Below are positions 8,095-17,441 of a DNA stretch of 64,000 nt, piece by piece; position 1 is the stretch's first letter, and every line of letters begins with the position of its first letter. The notes beneath the pieces were generated by a model. That model saw nothing but the letters and a program-made list of their open reading frames with translations. It was not told the origin of the DNA and did no database searches. The translations under genes and the position numbers were made by a program. The stretch is from Rhizobium sp. (GTDB lineage Bacteria; Pseudomonadota; Alphaproteobacteria; Rhizobiales; Rhizobiaceae), in assembly GCA_019739215.1 (NCBI GenBank), contig JAHHDR010000017.1, forward strand, positions 95,530-159,529. Direction: 5' to 3'.

Positions 8095-10686
8095 TCAGCT
8101 ATCCAGCATCTCGCGCACGGTCGTCGCCAGTTGCTTGAGCGAGAATGGCTTGGGCAGGAAGCCGAACTTCGAGCCTTCCGGCAGGTTTCTCGCGAAGGCA
8201 TCTTCCGCAAAGCCGGAGACGAAGATGAATTTCATGTCCGGCCATTTCGCGCGGATTTCACCCAGCAGCGTCGGACCATCCATTTCCGGCATCACTACGT
8301 CGGAGACCACGATATCCACCTGGCCTTCGAGTTCCTCGAGGATGTCGAGCGCCTCGACCCCGGACCCGGCCTCGTGGACCGTGTAGCCGCGGGTCTCCAG
8401 CATTCGCTTTCCTCCGCGCCGCACCGCCTCCTCGTCCTCCACCAGCAGGACCACGGCCGAGTTGCCGGTCAGGTCGAGGTCGGCGACTTCGGCGGCGGGC
8501 TTGCTCTCGATCGCGGCCAGGGCGGTCTCGCCCCCCTCTTCGGCGGGCTGCTCGATGGGGATGTGGCGTGGCAGGAAGATATGAAAGACCGTTCCCTTGC
8601 CGACTTCGGAAACCGGAAAGACATAGCCGCCGGACTGTTTGATGATGCCATAGACCATGGACAGGCCCAGTCCGGTGCCCTTGCCGACATCCTTGGTGGT
8701 GAAGAAGGGTTCGAAGATCTTGTCCATGATGTCAGGCGCGATCCCGGTGCCGGTATCACTGACGTCGATCAGTACGAAATCCTCGGCCGGAAGGCCGCGA
8801 AAACCGAGCGCGGCGGCTTCCGAGGCCGCAATATTGCGGGTGCCGATCGTCAACGTGCCGCCTTCGGGCATGGCGTCGCGGGCGTTGACCGAGAGATTGA
8901 CCATCACCTGCTCGAACTGAGACAGGTCGGTCTTCACGGGCCATAGATCGCGGCCATAGTCGACCTCGAGCTTGACCTTGGTGCCGGACAGCATGCGGGC
9001 GACAAGCATGCGCAGGTCGCCGATCGCGTCGGTCAGGTTGATGACGGCCGGGCGCAGTGTCTGCTTGCGCGAGAAGGCGAGCAACTGCCGCACCAGCACG
9101 GCCGCGCGGTTGGCATTGCGCTTTATCTCCATGAGATCGGCAAAGGCAGAATCGGATTGCCGCGCCTGCAGGAGCAGATGGTCGGCCGAAAGCATGATGG
9201 CGGTCAGGACGTTGTTGAAGTCATGGGCGATGCCGCCGGCCAGCGTGCCCACCGCATTCATCTTCTGCGTCTGGGCCATCTGGCTTTCCAGCGCCTTCTG
9301 CTGCGTCGTTTCGACCGCATAGACGATGGCCGCCTCCTCCGGCGCCTCGTCGGCCTGGTCGATCACAGCGTTGACATAGAACCTGAAGGCACGGGCCTCG
9401 TCGGCGGGATGGCGGGAATCGACGGGCTCGATGTCGACCTTGCGATCTTTGGCCGCCGCAAGCGCCTCGTTCAGCTGGCCGCGGCCGTTGTCGTGGATGA
9501 TCTGGTCGAGCCGGGCTTCTCCGCCATCCCGCGGCGCCAGGCCAGAGAACAGCTTCATGAACTGCGTGTTGGTCCGCAGGATGCGGCCCTCGCCGTCGAC
9601 CGAGGCAATCGCCATCGGGGTGTTGTTGAAGAAGCGGTTGAAGCGTTGTGCGGCTGACGAATCGTCCTCGGCCGAGGCTTCGTCCTTCTGCCGCACCAGC
9701 ACGATGGTGCGGCTTTCGCCGGGTGCACCATCCTTCGTGGACGAGACACGGTGAACGATGCGGACCGGAAGGCTCTGCCCGCCGGCCTTGCGGAAATCAA
9801 GATCGAGGGTCTCGGTCCTTGTCTGGCCGGGCTCGGGCTGGATCGCCTGGATGCGTGTCAGGCCCTCGCCGGCGGCGATGTCGCGGATCGTCATCGTGCC
9901 CGATTCGAACTTCGTGAGGTCGATGCCCAGCCATTCGGCCAGGGTCGCGTTCACATAGAAGATCTCCCCCTTGCGGCCGGCCGAGAAGAAACCGGCAGGC
10001 GCGTGGTCGAGATAGTCGATCGCGTTCTGCAATTCTCGGAAGAAGCGCTCCTGGTCGTCGCGCTCGGCGGAGATGTCGGCAAGCTGCCACAGGAAAAGTC
10101 CGGCTCCCGCCTCGTCCTCGAGCTTGATCGGTCGGGCGCGGAGCCGATACCAGAAGGCCTGCTGGGGCCCTGCATCGGAATGTCCCAGCGCGTGCGACAG
10201 GCGGAATTCCTCATGGCCGGTCTTGCCTTCCATAAGGCCGTTGGTCAGCCGATAGAGCGCTTCGGTGCTCTCGCGATTGCGCGACAGCAGCGTCTCGAGC
10301 GTCAGGATCTCGGCCGGACTGGCGCTTCCGGTCAGGCGCGCATAGGCGGCATTGGCGTAGATTACGCGGCCCTTGCGATCGGTGACGATCGTACCGTCGG
10401 GATGACCGTCCATGAAGGCGCGCGGGATGAGATCGGCGCGGTTCTGCGGCATGACTTCGACGAAGCCGATGATGGCCGAGACCACGAAGAAGATGCCGGC
10501 CATGGCGAGCACGCCGAGAATGCCGAGCACGATCTCGTTGTCGAGGTCCTTCTGGAACCAGATGAAAGCCGCTGCCGACGCCACAAGCACCACGGCCAGC
10601 AGGACGACACGAACGACCAGCCCCGGCCGGTGGGCGTTCTCGACCGCCGGAACCTGATAGCCCGCCGCCTGTTTCAGATCTGTCAT
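8095..10686 (-). CDS. cckA: Hybrid sensor histidine kinase CckA
   Basis: Bifunctional kinase/phosphatase at the top of the CckA-ChpT-CtrA/CpdR cell-cycle phosphorelay of alphaproteobacteria. In 863 residues: two transmembrane helices at about 24-44 and 53-77; PAS-like regions at about 90-210, 220-330 and 345-460; a HisKA segment with the phospho-accepting His488 in GGIAHDFNN; an ATPase domain with NARDAM (about 601-606), DTGTGIA and [14 protein letters not shown]; and a C-terminal receiver domain with Asp796 in VVSDVVMP and the late KPF Lys. The ATG at 10686 has GAGG 5 bases upstream. The domain order, length and GGIAHDFNN box are those of rhizobial CckA. ChpT and CtrA are not in this window. 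Confidence 0.93.
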   Translation of the reverse strand: MTDLKQAAGYQVPAVENAHRPGLVVRVVLLAVVLVASAAAFIWFQKDLDNEIVLGILGVLAMAGIFFVVSAIIGFVEVMPQNRADLIPRAFMDGHPDGTIVTDRKGRVIYANAAYARLTGSASPAEILTLETLLSRNRESTEALYRLTNGLMEGKTGHEEFRLSHALGHSDAGPQQAFWYRLRARPIKLEDEAGAGLFLWQLADISAERDDQERFFRELQNAIDYLDHAPAGFFSAGRKGEIFYVNATLAEWLGIDLTKFESGTMTIRDIAAGEGLTRIQAIQPEPGQTRTETLDLDFRKAGGQSLPVRIVHRVSSTKDGAPGESRTIVLVRQKDEASAEDDSSAAQRFNRFFNNTPMAIASVDGEGRILRTNTQFMKLFSGLAPRDGGEARLDQIIHDNGRGQLNEALAAAKDRKVDIEPVDSRHPADEARAFRFYVNAVIDQADEAPEEAAIVYAVETTQQKALESQMAQTQKMNAVGTLAGGIAHDFNNVLTAIMLSADHLLLQARQSDSAFADLMEIKRNANRAAVLVRQLLAFSRKQTLRPAVINLTDAIGDLRMLVARMLSGTKVKLEVDYGRDLWPVKTDLSQFEQVMVNLSVNARDAMPEGGTLTIGTRNIAASEAAALGFRGLPAEDFVLIDVSDTGTGIAPDIMDKIFEPFFTTKDVGKGTGLGLSMVYGIIKQSGGYVFPVSEVGKGTVFHIFLPRHIPIEQPAEEGGETALAAIESKPAAEVADLDLTGNSAVVLLVEDEEAVRRGGKRMLETRGYTVHEAGSGVEALDILEELEGQVDIVVSDVVMPEMDGPTLLGEIRAKWPDMKFIFVSGFAEDAFARNLPEGSKFGFLPKPFSLKQLATTVREMLDS

Positions 10687-10903
10687 CGGTACCTCAATCC
10701 ACAGCGAGACGACCCATCGCGCGACTCATTCCTTAGCAATTCGCAGGGCGGGTCAAAAGCGCCGGACGCCATCTATTCACCGGTTAGCCCCCATTTCCGG
10801 GGGCATGACAAGTCTCGCGAAGGTTTCGGGACCGAAAGACCTTGCCAAGCCCGAAAAAAGCCGTCTATGACCGGCAGGATCGTCACCCGAAAGGATGGTA
10901 CTC

Positions 10904-12142
10904 ATGTTCGACGGATTGACACCGGACCTCGCGCCCCGGCTCGTCCTCGCCATCGGCGGCGTTGGCATCGCATTCGTCGTGCTGATTCTCGTTCTCATCA
11001 TCCTCAAGCGCCGCAACTCGCCGCTGTTCATCAAGGGCGGCAAGAGTCGCGAGCCGCGTCTGCTGGTGCTCGATGCCGCGGCCGTCGACCCCAAGCGTCG
11101 CCTGGTGCTGATCAGACGCGACGACGTCGAACATCTTATCATGATCGGTGGACCGACCGATATCGTCATCGAGAGCGGCATTACGGACCGGTCCAGGGCT
11201 GTGCCCCCTGCCCGCGCCCATACGACCGAAGATGCGTCTTCTATTTTGCCGAGCCTGGCATCACCGGTCGAGGCGCGACCCACGCCGATCGCGGCCGAGC
11301 GCAGGGCGGAGGCGGCACGTCCGGTTGCGGCAGCGCCGGCCGAACGCGCCGTGGCGCCGGCGGCGGATGCACGCAGCACCACCGTGGCCGTGCCGGCAGC
11401 GACCCAGCCTGCCGTCCGGTCGGCACCGCCCGCAGTCGAGGTGGCCCGCAGGCCCGAGCCCGCGATTGAGCGCACCATCGAGCGGACCGCGACGGCGCGG
11501 CAGCCGGAAAACAAGGACGTATCGGCGATGGGCGCGGTTCTCTACGGCGAGGACCGTGAGCCGATGACGGGCGGCAGGCCTACTGCGCCAGCCGCGGGAA
11601 CGCAGACGGTCCAGCCTGTCCCCCGTCGCATCGAAACCATCGAGCCGGTGCCCGGCCATGCGCGCCCCGAGCCTGGACAATCGGCGGCAGAGGCCATTCT
11701 TGACGCTGCCCGGAGCCGGGTCCTTCAGAACCATCCGTCCACGACCTCGACGGCTGCGCTGCCGGCGTCCGAGCGATCCGTCGCCCCCCCCATGGAATCT
11801 GCGCGCCGCGTCCAGTCGGCGCAACCGGCCGCTTCCGCATTGCCTGCAACATCTCAGAGCCCGCAACGAAACCTGCCCCAGGTCGAGGCGTCGCGGCCGA
11901 CGGATGTGGAGCCGAGCGACTTCGAAAAATTGCTCGAGGCCGAACTTGACGCCAATGGCGTGTTCGGAAGCCAATCGCCGCAGGTCCGGGGCGATACGCG
12001 GGTTACCAACGCCGCACCGGCCAACGCCGCGGCGCCGCCGGTCAGGGTCGCCCCTCCGATCAGCGGGGCCACCGCAGACGTCACCTCCGAGGCGGAAGTC
12101 GCGCGGCTGCTCGGCGAGATCGCAATCAACCGCAAGCCCTGA
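10904..12142 (+). CDS. FliO-like single-span membrane protein with long Ala/Pro-rich tail
   Basis: 412 residues. One transmembrane helix (about 10-33) is followed by a compact domain with LLVLDAAAVDPKRRLVLIRRDDVEHLIMIGG in pieces, the pattern of the FliO-type domain (PF04347). Roughly 300 low-complexity residues rich in Ala, Pro, Arg and Thr follow, then a short conserved-looking end (VEPSDFEKLLEAELDANGVF). FliO proper is about 100-130 residues and belongs to the flagellar export gate. No flagellar gene is nearby, and the gene is divergent from cckA, so a flagellar role is unproven. It may be an envelope protein that shares only the membrane-proximal fold. ATG 10904 has AAGGA 8 bases upstream. 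Confidence 0.7.
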   Translation: MFDGLTPDLAPRLVLAIGGVGIAFVVLILVLIILKRRNSPLFIKGGKSREPRLLVLDAAAVDPKRRLVLIRRDDVEHLIMIGGPTDIVIESGITDRSRAVPPARAHTTEDASSILPSLASPVEARPTPIAAERRAEAARPVAAAPAERAVAPAADARSTTVAVPAATQPAVRSAPPAVEVARRPEPAIERTIERTATARQPENKDVSAMGAVLYGEDREPMTGGRPTAPAAGTQTVQPVPRRIETIEPVPGHARPEPGQSAAEAILDAARSRVLQNHPSTTSTAALPASERSVAPPMESARRVQSAQPAASALPATSQSPQRNLPQVEASRPTDVEPSDFEKLLEAELDANGVFGSQSPQVRGDTRVTNAAPANAAAPPVRVAPPISGATADVTSEAEVARLLGEIAINRKP

Positions 12143-12196
12143 ACGGATTTACAATCGGCGCCACCTGCCCTAACCGTTAGCGGGGGAGGAGCCGCC

Positions 12197-13111
12197 ATGG
12201 AAAAGCACGTCATTGTCGCCGGTTCGCTGCATCACGACCTCGTGGTCAATGCCGAAAGGTTTCCGGTAGCGGACGAGTATGTCCTCGGCCATTCGCCGCG
12301 AACGATTCCCGGTGGCAAGGGCACCAACCAGGCGCTTGCCTCCGCGCGCTGCGGCGCGACCACCTGGCTGACGGGTTGCGTCGGGGATGACGAGGCCGGC
12401 CGGAACATTGCCGCCCATCTGTCCGAAGCCGGCGTCAACGTCTCGCTGCTGCAGAGCGCGGTCGACGCGGCAACGGGCTCGAGCGTCGCCATCGTCAATG
12501 GCTTCGGCGATTTCGGCGCCGTGGTGATGGCCGGAGCAAATGCCGCCTTCGATGCGTCGAACGTCAAGCTTCCGCCCGAGAGTGGGCTGCTGCTGTTGCA
12601 GAACGAACTGTCCGAAGCGGCCAATATCACCCTCGCTAGGAAAGCGCGGGACGCCGCGGTCGACGTCGTTGTCAACGGATGTCCTTTCCGTGAGCCGGAT
12701 CCAGAATTGCTGTCGCTGGCGGGTACCCTGATCCTTGGCCTGCACGAGGCCGAAGCGATGGTGGGTCATGCCTTCTCCAACGCGCGAATGGCGCTCGACG
12801 CCGCACAGTCGCTCTCCGAGCGGGTTCCACGGATCGTGGTTCTGCTCAGCGCGGGCGGCATGGTGCATGCCGAACCCGGTGGCCGGCCGGAATATCACCC
12901 GACCCGCGAGACCAAGCCGCAGTCCATGCACGGCGTGCTCGACTTCTTCGTCGGCGCCTTTGCCAGCCAGATCGTTGGCGGTTCCGAGTTCGACGCGGCG
13001 GCTCACTACGCGCAATCGGCGGCGCTGCTCTTCATGACCACGCCGGTCGAGCGTCGCGACCTTATACGCGCGACGCAGATACGCGCCCGGCTTGGCGAAG
13101 ACGACCGGTAA
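12197..13111 (+). CDS. PfkB/ribokinase-like carbohydrate kinase with altered GAGD motif
   Basis: 304-residue ribokinase-fold protein. The N-terminal sugar-site motif IPGGKGTNQALASARCGA and the following VGDDEAGRNI are ribokinase-like. The C-terminal signature, normally D-T-x-GAGD-x-F, reads SMHGVLDFFVGAF near residues 243-255. The catalytic Asp and following Phe are kept, but the small residues of the anion hole (Ala-Gly) are Val-Leu. Activity may be changed, or the acceptor may be unusual. The substrate cannot be predicted. The start has a strong ribosome site (GGGGAGGAG). It lies 54 bases after the FliO-like gene and is probably cotranscribed, and it converges on the CoA-binding gene. Confidence 0.8.
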   Translation: MEKHVIVAGSLHHDLVVNAERFPVADEYVLGHSPRTIPGGKGTNQALASARCGATTWLTGCVGDDEAGRNIAAHLSEAGVNVSLLQSAVDAATGSSVAIVNGFGDFGAVVMAGANAAFDASNVKLPPESGLLLLQNELSEAANITLARKARDAAVDVVVNGCPFREPDPELLSLAGTLILGLHEAEAMVGHAFSNARMALDAAQSLSERVPRIVVLLSAGGMVHAEPGGRPEYHPTRETKPQSMHGVLDFFVGAFASQIVGGSEFDAAAHYAQSAALLFMTTPVERRDLIRATQIRARLGEDDR

Positions 13112-13130
13112 CGAACAGCCTACCTAACGA

Positions 13131-13559
13131 TCAGGCCATGAGCCGCGGGTATTCAATCGCCGGACACCGATCCATGATCACGGTGATGCCCGCCGCTTCC
13201 GCCCGGCTCGCGGCCTCGTCATCCCGGACCGTGAGTTGCCCCCAGATCGTCTTGGGGCGTTCCGGCATTGCCAAGACCTCGTCGACAACCGACTGCAACT
13301 GATCGGCCGCGCGGAACACGTCGACCATGTCGACCGGTCCGGCGATGTCTGCGAGCGAGGCCACCACAGTCTTGCCGTGGATCGTCTTGCCGGCATGTCC
13401 GGGATTGATGGGGATGACGTCGTAGCCCTTTTCGACGAGAAATCGCAGCACGCCGTTGCTCGGCCGCGCCGGATTGGGCGATGCGCCCACCATGGCGATC
13501 CGCCGGGTGTCCTTCAGTATCTGCCGGATCAGGCCGGGCTCGTAGCTGTCATGGTTCAT
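13131..13559 (-). CDS. CoA-binding (YccU-like) protein
   Basis: 142-residue single Rossmann-fold domain of the CoA_binding_2 family. The nucleotide loop is MVGASPNPARPSNGV near residue 23. YDVIPINPGHAGKTIHGK and the C-terminal DRCPAIEYPRL are characteristic; the Cys in DRCPAIE is conserved in the family. Members bind CoA but lack the ligase domains of succinyl-CoA synthetase, and their role is mostly unknown. The ATG at 13559 has GAGG upstream. Monocistronic by position, with a plus-strand gene on each side. Confidence 0.88.
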   Translation of the reverse strand: MNHDSYEPGLIRQILKDTRRIAMVGASPNPARPSNGVLRFLVEKGYDVIPINPGHAGKTIHGKTVVASLADIAGPVDMVDVFRAADQLQSVVDEVLAMPERPKTIWGQLTVRDDEAASRAEAAGITVIMDRCPAIEYPRLMA

Positions 13560-13660
13560 CTGATGCCTCGCGGATCTGGCTGCAATGCGGTTCTTGCGAG
13601 CCGCCCACGCCTATGCCAATGCTAGTGCGTTCACGGCTGAAGTTGGGAGGACCGGCCCGA

Positions 13661-13978
13661 ATGTCAAGGTTGCTTGCCCTCGCGATCGTCCTGGCTGTGG
13701 CCACGCCGGTCGAAGCGATCTCGCGCTACTCCGCACTCCAGCTCAGTTGCGAGGAAATTTCGGCCATCATCCGGCGGGAAGGCGCGGCGATCTTCCGCTA
13801 TCCCTCTCCGCGGCGGACCGGGCTCACGCTGTTCGACCGCTATGTCCGCAACAGCGGCTATTGCGCCCGGCACCAGTCGCTGGAGAAGGTCTACATTCCC
13901 TCTGCCGGCGGCGAACAATGCCCGGTACAGCATTGCGTCAGCGTGCCCGGCAACTGCATCGGCGCCTTCTGCGACTAA
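13661..13978 (+). CDS. Small secreted Cys-rich protein of unknown function
   Basis: 105 residues with a Sec signal peptide (hydrophobic LLALAIVLAVATPVEA, cleavage likely after VEA). The mature part of about 85 residues carries six Cys, the last four in the pattern EQCPVQHC...GNCIGAFCD at the C-terminus, as expected for a disulfide-bonded periplasmic protein. Similar small proteins of unknown function are common in Rhizobiales. ATG 13661 has GGGAGG 10 bases upstream. I do not recognise a named family. Confidence 0.72.
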   Translation: MSRLLALAIVLAVATPVEAISRYSALQLSCEEISAIIRREGAAIFRYPSPRRTGLTLFDRYVRNSGYCARHQSLEKVYIPSAGGEQCPVQHCVSVPGNCIGAFCD

Positions 13979-13997
13979 CCTGCCCGGCCCTTCGCCC

Positions 13998-14429
13998 TCA
14001 CGGGGCCAGGACGACGTGCCCCTCCTTGTCGAGCGGAAAGAACGGGTTGAAGGCAATTTCCCAAAGATGGCCGTCGGGATCGGCAAAGTAGCCCGAGTAA
14101 CCGCCCCAGAAAACCTTCGCCGGCGTCTTGGCGGGTGTCGCACCGCAGGAAAGCGCGAACTTGTAGACAGCATCGACGCCGCGCTCGCTCGATACATTGT
14201 GGGCCAGCGCGACACCTGAAAATCCCTTCGGCGTATTCTCCACACCCGCATCATGGGCCAGCGCTTCGCGCGCGAAGAGGCCGAGCACCGTGCCCTTGAG
14301 CTGGATGAAGGTGACGGTCTCCTGGCTGGCCGGCGAGCGCTTCCAGCCAAGTTTCTCGTAGAAGGCGGTCGATCTGGCCAAGTCGTCCACCCCCAATGTA
14401 ACCAGTGAGATTCTAGGGTCGAGTGACAC
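13998..14429 (-). CDS. VOC (glyoxalase/bleomycin-resistance fold) protein
   Basis: 143 residues forming one vicinal-oxygen-chelate module pair: VTLGVDDLARSTAFYEKLGW at the N-terminus and YSGYFADPDGHLWEIAFNP near the C-terminus, where the Glu of WEIAFNP is the usual metal ligand. Members are metal-dependent dioxygenases, isomerases or resistance proteins; this one resembles generic VOC proteins without a known substrate. The start is GTG 14429 with AAGGA upstream. It converges with the small secreted protein gene. Confidence 0.87.
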   Translation of the reverse strand: MSLDPRISLVTLGVDDLARSTAFYEKLGWKRSPASQETVTFIQLKGTVLGLFAREALAHDAGVENTPKGFSGVALAHNVSSERGVDAVYKFALSCGATPAKTPAKVFWGGYSGYFADPDGHLWEIAFNPFFPLDKEGHVVLAP

Positions 14430-14731
14430 GGTTCGGCATCCTTGTTTCTGATTTGTTTACTTTATGTTTTTTATTCGTACCGCAATGCATCAATGACATC
14501 AATGGCTGAGATCAAGCCTTTTCACTTGCGCGAACAGAAAGGCAACGGCTTGACCATTCGATGGCACCAGCGCGGCATTCAGCTTCAGAGCACCTTTCAC
14601 CCGAATAGGCTGCTCCATTGCGCGTGAAATCAGGCGACGCGCGCGAATCCGCTTGGAATTCCGCCGCAAGTCTGGTCAAGAGGAATCGTCATCTTTCCTG
14701 CCGGCACAGCCGGACAATCCCGGTTTCCCGA
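14430..14731. other. 302-base intergenic region
   Basis: Separates the divergent VOC and EamA genes. The left third is AT-rich around 14455-14475, unusual for this window, and suits the VOC promoter. A direct repeat ATCAATG-AC-ATCAATG lies near 14487-14502. I see no convincing gene, RNA or terminator. Confidence 0.5.
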
Positions 14732-15574
14732 ATGCCTATCGACGTCGTCCTGCTGGTCCTCCTGGGTGCATGCCTGCATGCGACCTGGAATGCCCTCGTC
14801 AAGTCGGGCACCGACAAGCAGCTCGACTCGACGATGGTGGCCCTGGGCGCCTCTGTCGCCTCGATCGTGGCGCTGCCCTTCGTGCCGATGCCCGCAATCG
14901 CGGCCTGGCCCTATATCGTGGCCTCCGTCTGCATTCACTTCACCTACTACCAACTCGTGGGCGCCGCCTACAAGCATGGTGACATCGGGCTGGTCTATCC
15001 ACTGATGCGCGGCGCGGCACCGCTGATCGTCGCGATCTCGACGACGGCCTTTCTCGGCGAGCACCTGACGCCGCTGATGTATGCCGGCATCGCCATCATA
15101 TCAGGCGGGGTTCTGGCGCTTGCCTTCGAAGCGCGGGGCGGCGGCAGCACGGGACGCGCCGTCGGCGTGGCACTGCTCAACGCGTTGGTCATATCGCTCT
15201 ACACGTTCGTCGACGGCATCGGCGCGCGCGTCGCCGGACACCCGATTGCCTATACGCTTTGGATCTGCATCCTGCCGCCGATCCCGCTCTTTGCCTATGC
15301 GTTCGCCACGCGGGGGGTCGGCACGGTCACGCGCCACGTGCGTGCGACCTGGAAGCGCGGACTGCTCGGCGGCACCGGATCGGTCGCATCGTACGGACTG
15401 GCGCTCTATGCGATGACCAAGGCGCCGATCGCCGCCGTCGCGGCCTTGCGTGAAACGTCGATCCTGTTCGCGCTGCTGATTTCCGTGCTGATCCTGAAGG
15501 AGCGCGCCAGCCCCTGGCGCTATGTCGCCGGCGCGATCATCGCGGCGGGCGGCCTTGCGATGAAACTCGGCTAG
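14732..15574 (+). CDS. EamA/DMT-family inner-membrane transporter
   Basis: 280 residues with about ten predicted helices in two EamA repeats, the drug/metabolite transporter topology. The first repeat begins LLVLLGACLHATWNALVKSG and ends near FLGEHLTPLMYAGIAIISGG; the second ends AAVAALRETSILFALLISV...ERASPWRYVAGAIIAAGG. The GEHLTP and KERASPWR elements are the paired EamA signatures. Substrates range from amino acids to purines and drugs and cannot be told here. ATG 14732 begins just before the first helix. The thioesterase gene follows 63 bases later on the same strand. Confidence 0.87.
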   Translation: MPIDVVLLVLLGACLHATWNALVKSGTDKQLDSTMVALGASVASIVALPFVPMPAIAAWPYIVASVCIHFTYYQLVGAAYKHGDIGLVYPLMRGAAPLIVAISTTAFLGEHLTPLMYAGIAIISGGVLALAFEARGGGSTGRAVGVALLNALVISLYTFVDGIGARVAGHPIAYTLWICILPPIPLFAYAFATRGVGTVTRHVRATWKRGLLGGTGSVASYGLALYAMTKAPIAAVAALRETSILFALLISVLILKERASPWRYVAGAIIAAGGLAMKLG

Positions 15575-15637
15575 GAGCGACGCCCGAGCTTGCCTTCGCA
15601 GCATTGCACATCGCGTCGCAGAAGCTACAAGAGACAC

Positions 15638-16081
15638 ATGACCCCTGTTCTTACCGTCGAAGAAATCGAAGATTTTCTCGCCCGCGAGTTCCCGCAGATC
15701 AACGCGGGCGGGCGGGTCTTCACCTGCGTCAGTGTTGCGCCCGGCACCGCGACGCTGCGGCTTCATCCCGACGAGAGCCATCTGCGCCCGGGCGGAACGG
15801 TGTCCGGCCCTGCCCTTTTCGCGCTGGCGGACGTCGCCGCCTATGTCGCTCTGCTCGCCCATATCGGACCCGTGCCGCTGGCCCTGACCACCCAGCTCAA
15901 CATCAATTTTCTCAACCGCGCCGATCCCGTGCCGCTCGACGGGGTCTGCCGGATCCTCAAGCTTGGCCGGTCGCTGGCCATGCTCGAGGTCTCGGTGGAA
16001 CGAGCCGACACGCGGCAACTGATCGCCCATGCGACCACGACCTACTCGATCCCGCCGGCAAAAAATGATGCGGTAAAATAA
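15638..16081 (+). CDS. PaaI-like hot-dog thioesterase
   Basis: 147-residue hot-dog fold protein. The core helix motif is RPGGTVSGPALFALADVAAYVAL in two parts (about residues 49-71), in which Asp of ALADVA takes the catalytic position of PaaI enzymes. The TTQLNINFLNRADPVPL strand and the C-terminal HATTTYSIPP follow the family. It probably hydrolyses an acyl- or aryl-CoA thioester in the cytosol. No phenylacetate genes are nearby, so the substrate is unknown. It precedes rplM, whose own promoter lies in the 219-base gap. Confidence 0.85.
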   Translation: MTPVLTVEEIEDFLAREFPQINAGGRVFTCVSVAPGTATLRLHPDESHLRPGGTVSGPALFALADVAAYVALLAHIGPVPLALTTQLNINFLNRADPVPLDGVCRILKLGRSLAMLEVSVERADTRQLIAHATTTYSIPPAKNDAVK

Positions 16082-16143
16082 TACCCCATGCATAAGTCAT
16101 TGATTTAATTTATGTAATTTTTTTGGTGCCGAGATCGGCTTTC

Positions 16144-16172
16144 TTGACCTTCCGCCGTGCCTCACGTATAAG
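16144..16172 (+). promoter_or_regulatory. Housekeeping sigma-70 promoter of rplM-rpsI
   Basis: TTGACC at 16144-16149 and TATAAG at 16167-16172 are separated by exactly 17 bases. Transcription would start near 16179, giving an rplM leader of about 120 nucleotides. Confidence 0.75.
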
Positions 16173-16184
16173 CCCGCTCAGATT

Positions 16185-16211
16185 GCCGCCCTTACGGGTG
16201 GCATTCTTTTT
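16185..16211 (+). promoter_or_regulatory. Leader hairpin with T-rich tail before rplM (possible attenuator)
   Basis: GCCGCCC (16185-16191) pairs with GGGTGGC (16196-16202) over a TTAC loop, with one G-U pair. ATTCTTTTT follows directly. This has the shape of an intrinsic terminator placed just after the predicted transcription start, so it may control the amount of L13/S9 mRNA. Seen in sequence; function inferred. Confidence 0.5.
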
Positions 16212-16300
16212 GGGGCGCCCAGGCGGCCCAATCCAAGCAACAAGAAACGCCTCCGTTCCGGCCTGCCGGGATCGAGGATTGAGATTGAGAGCACAACATC

Positions 16301-16765
16301 ATGTCCACCTTCGTACAGAAGCCGGCGGAAGTTGAGAAGAAGTGGATCCTGATCGACGCCGAAGGGCTTGTCGTCGGACGCCTCGCTTCCATCATCGCCA
16401 TGCGCCTCCGCGGCAAGCACAAGCCTACCTTTACCCCCCATGTCGATGACGGCGACAACGTGATCGTCGTCAATGCCGACAAGGTTGTCTTCACCGGCAA
16501 GAAATTCACCGACAAGAAGTTCTACTGGCACACCGGCTATCCGGGCGGCATCAAGGAGCGCACGATGCGCCAGACGCTCGAAGGCCGCTTCCCCGAGCGC
16601 GTGCTCGAGAAGGCCGTCGAACGCATGGTTCCGCGCGGTCCGCTCGGCCGTCGCCAGATGAAGAACCTCAAGGTCTATTCCGGCGCCACCCATCCGCATG
16701 AAGCCCAGCAGCCCGTCGCTCTCGACGTTGCCAAGCTCAATGCCAAGAACATCAAGCGAGGCTGA
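16301..16765 (+). CDS. rplM: 50S ribosomal protein L13
   Basis: Early-assembly protein of the large ribosomal subunit. It has 154 residues, the alphaproteobacterial length. The [20 protein letters not shown] start, [17 protein letters not shown] and YPGGIKERT followed by [15 protein letters not shown] are unmistakable. It is first in a two-gene operon; its TGA is followed after 2 bases by the rpsI ATG, a spacing that favours translational coupling. The upstream promoter and leader hairpin are listed separately. Confidence 0.99.
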   Translation: MSTFVQKPAEVEKKWILIDAEGLVVGRLASIIAMRLRGKHKPTFTPHVDDGDNVIVVNADKVVFTGKKFTDKKFYWHTGYPGGIKERTMRQTLEGRFPERVLEKAVERMVPRGPLGRRQMKNLKVYSGATHPHEAQQPVALDVAKLNAKNIKRG

Positions 16766-16767
16766 TT

Positions 16768-17238
16768 ATGGCTGATCTTTCTTCCCTCAAGGACCTCGCC
16801 GGCGTGACGACCGAGTCCGCTGCTCCGGTTCATGTCCGCAAGGTCGATGCGCAGGGCCGTTCCTACGCCACCGGCAAGCGCAAGGACGCGGTCGCCCGCG
16901 TCTGGGTCAAGGCCGGTTCCGGCCGGATCATGGTCAACGGCAAGGACTACTCGGCGTATTTCGCCCGTCCGGTGCTGCAGATGATCCTGCGCCAGCCGAT
17001 GGTTGCAGCTTCGCGCGACACCCAGTTCGACATCGTCGCCACGGTTGCCGGCGGCGGTCTCTCCGGCCAGGCCGGTGCGGTTCGCCACGGCATTTCCAAG
17101 GCCATGACCTATTTCGAGCCGTCGCTCCGCGCCGTGCTCAAGAAGGGCGGCTTCCTGACGCGCGACAGCCGCGTGGTCGAGCGCAAGAAGTACGGTCGTG
17201 CCAAGGCACGTCGTTCCTTCCAGTTCTCGAAGCGCTGA
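16768..17238 (+). CDS. rpsI: 30S ribosomal protein S9
   Basis: Small-subunit head protein whose C-terminal tail reaches the decoding P site. It has 156 residues, including the alphaproteobacterial N-terminal extension of about 25 residues before [17 protein letters not shown]. The C-terminus [11 protein letters not shown] carries the conserved basic end that contacts P-site tRNA. It is translated just after rplM and followed by a strong terminator. Confidence 0.99.
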   Translation: MADLSSLKDLAGVTTESAAPVHVRKVDAQGRSYATGKRKDAVARVWVKAGSGRIMVNGKDYSAYFARPVLQMILRQPMVAASRDTQFDIVATVAGGGLSGQAGAVRHGISKAMTYFEPSLRAVLKKGGFLTRDSRVVERKKYGRAKARRSFQFSKR

Positions 17239-17265
17239 TCGCTTCCGGACAATTCGGATTTTGGA

Positions 17266-17293
17266 AAGGCCGGGTCCCGCACCCGGCCTTTTT
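17266..17293 (+). terminator. Rho-independent terminator of rplM-rpsI
   Basis: AAGGCCGGGT (17266-17275) pairs perfectly with ACCCGGCCTT (17281-17290) over a CCCGC loop, followed by a T-rich run. It lies 28 bases after the rpsI stop. Confidence 0.92.
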
Positions 17294-17441
17294 GTTTGTC
17301 TTTTTGGCCCGATAGGTGATGAAATGTCCTTTCCAGCCAAACATCGCATGCTTGCCGCAAGCTTCGGTTTACTTCATTTGATTAAGACCGAATCGAACGC
17401 AGCCGTTCCGTGCCGCCATACGAACGAAGCGAGATGATGCA

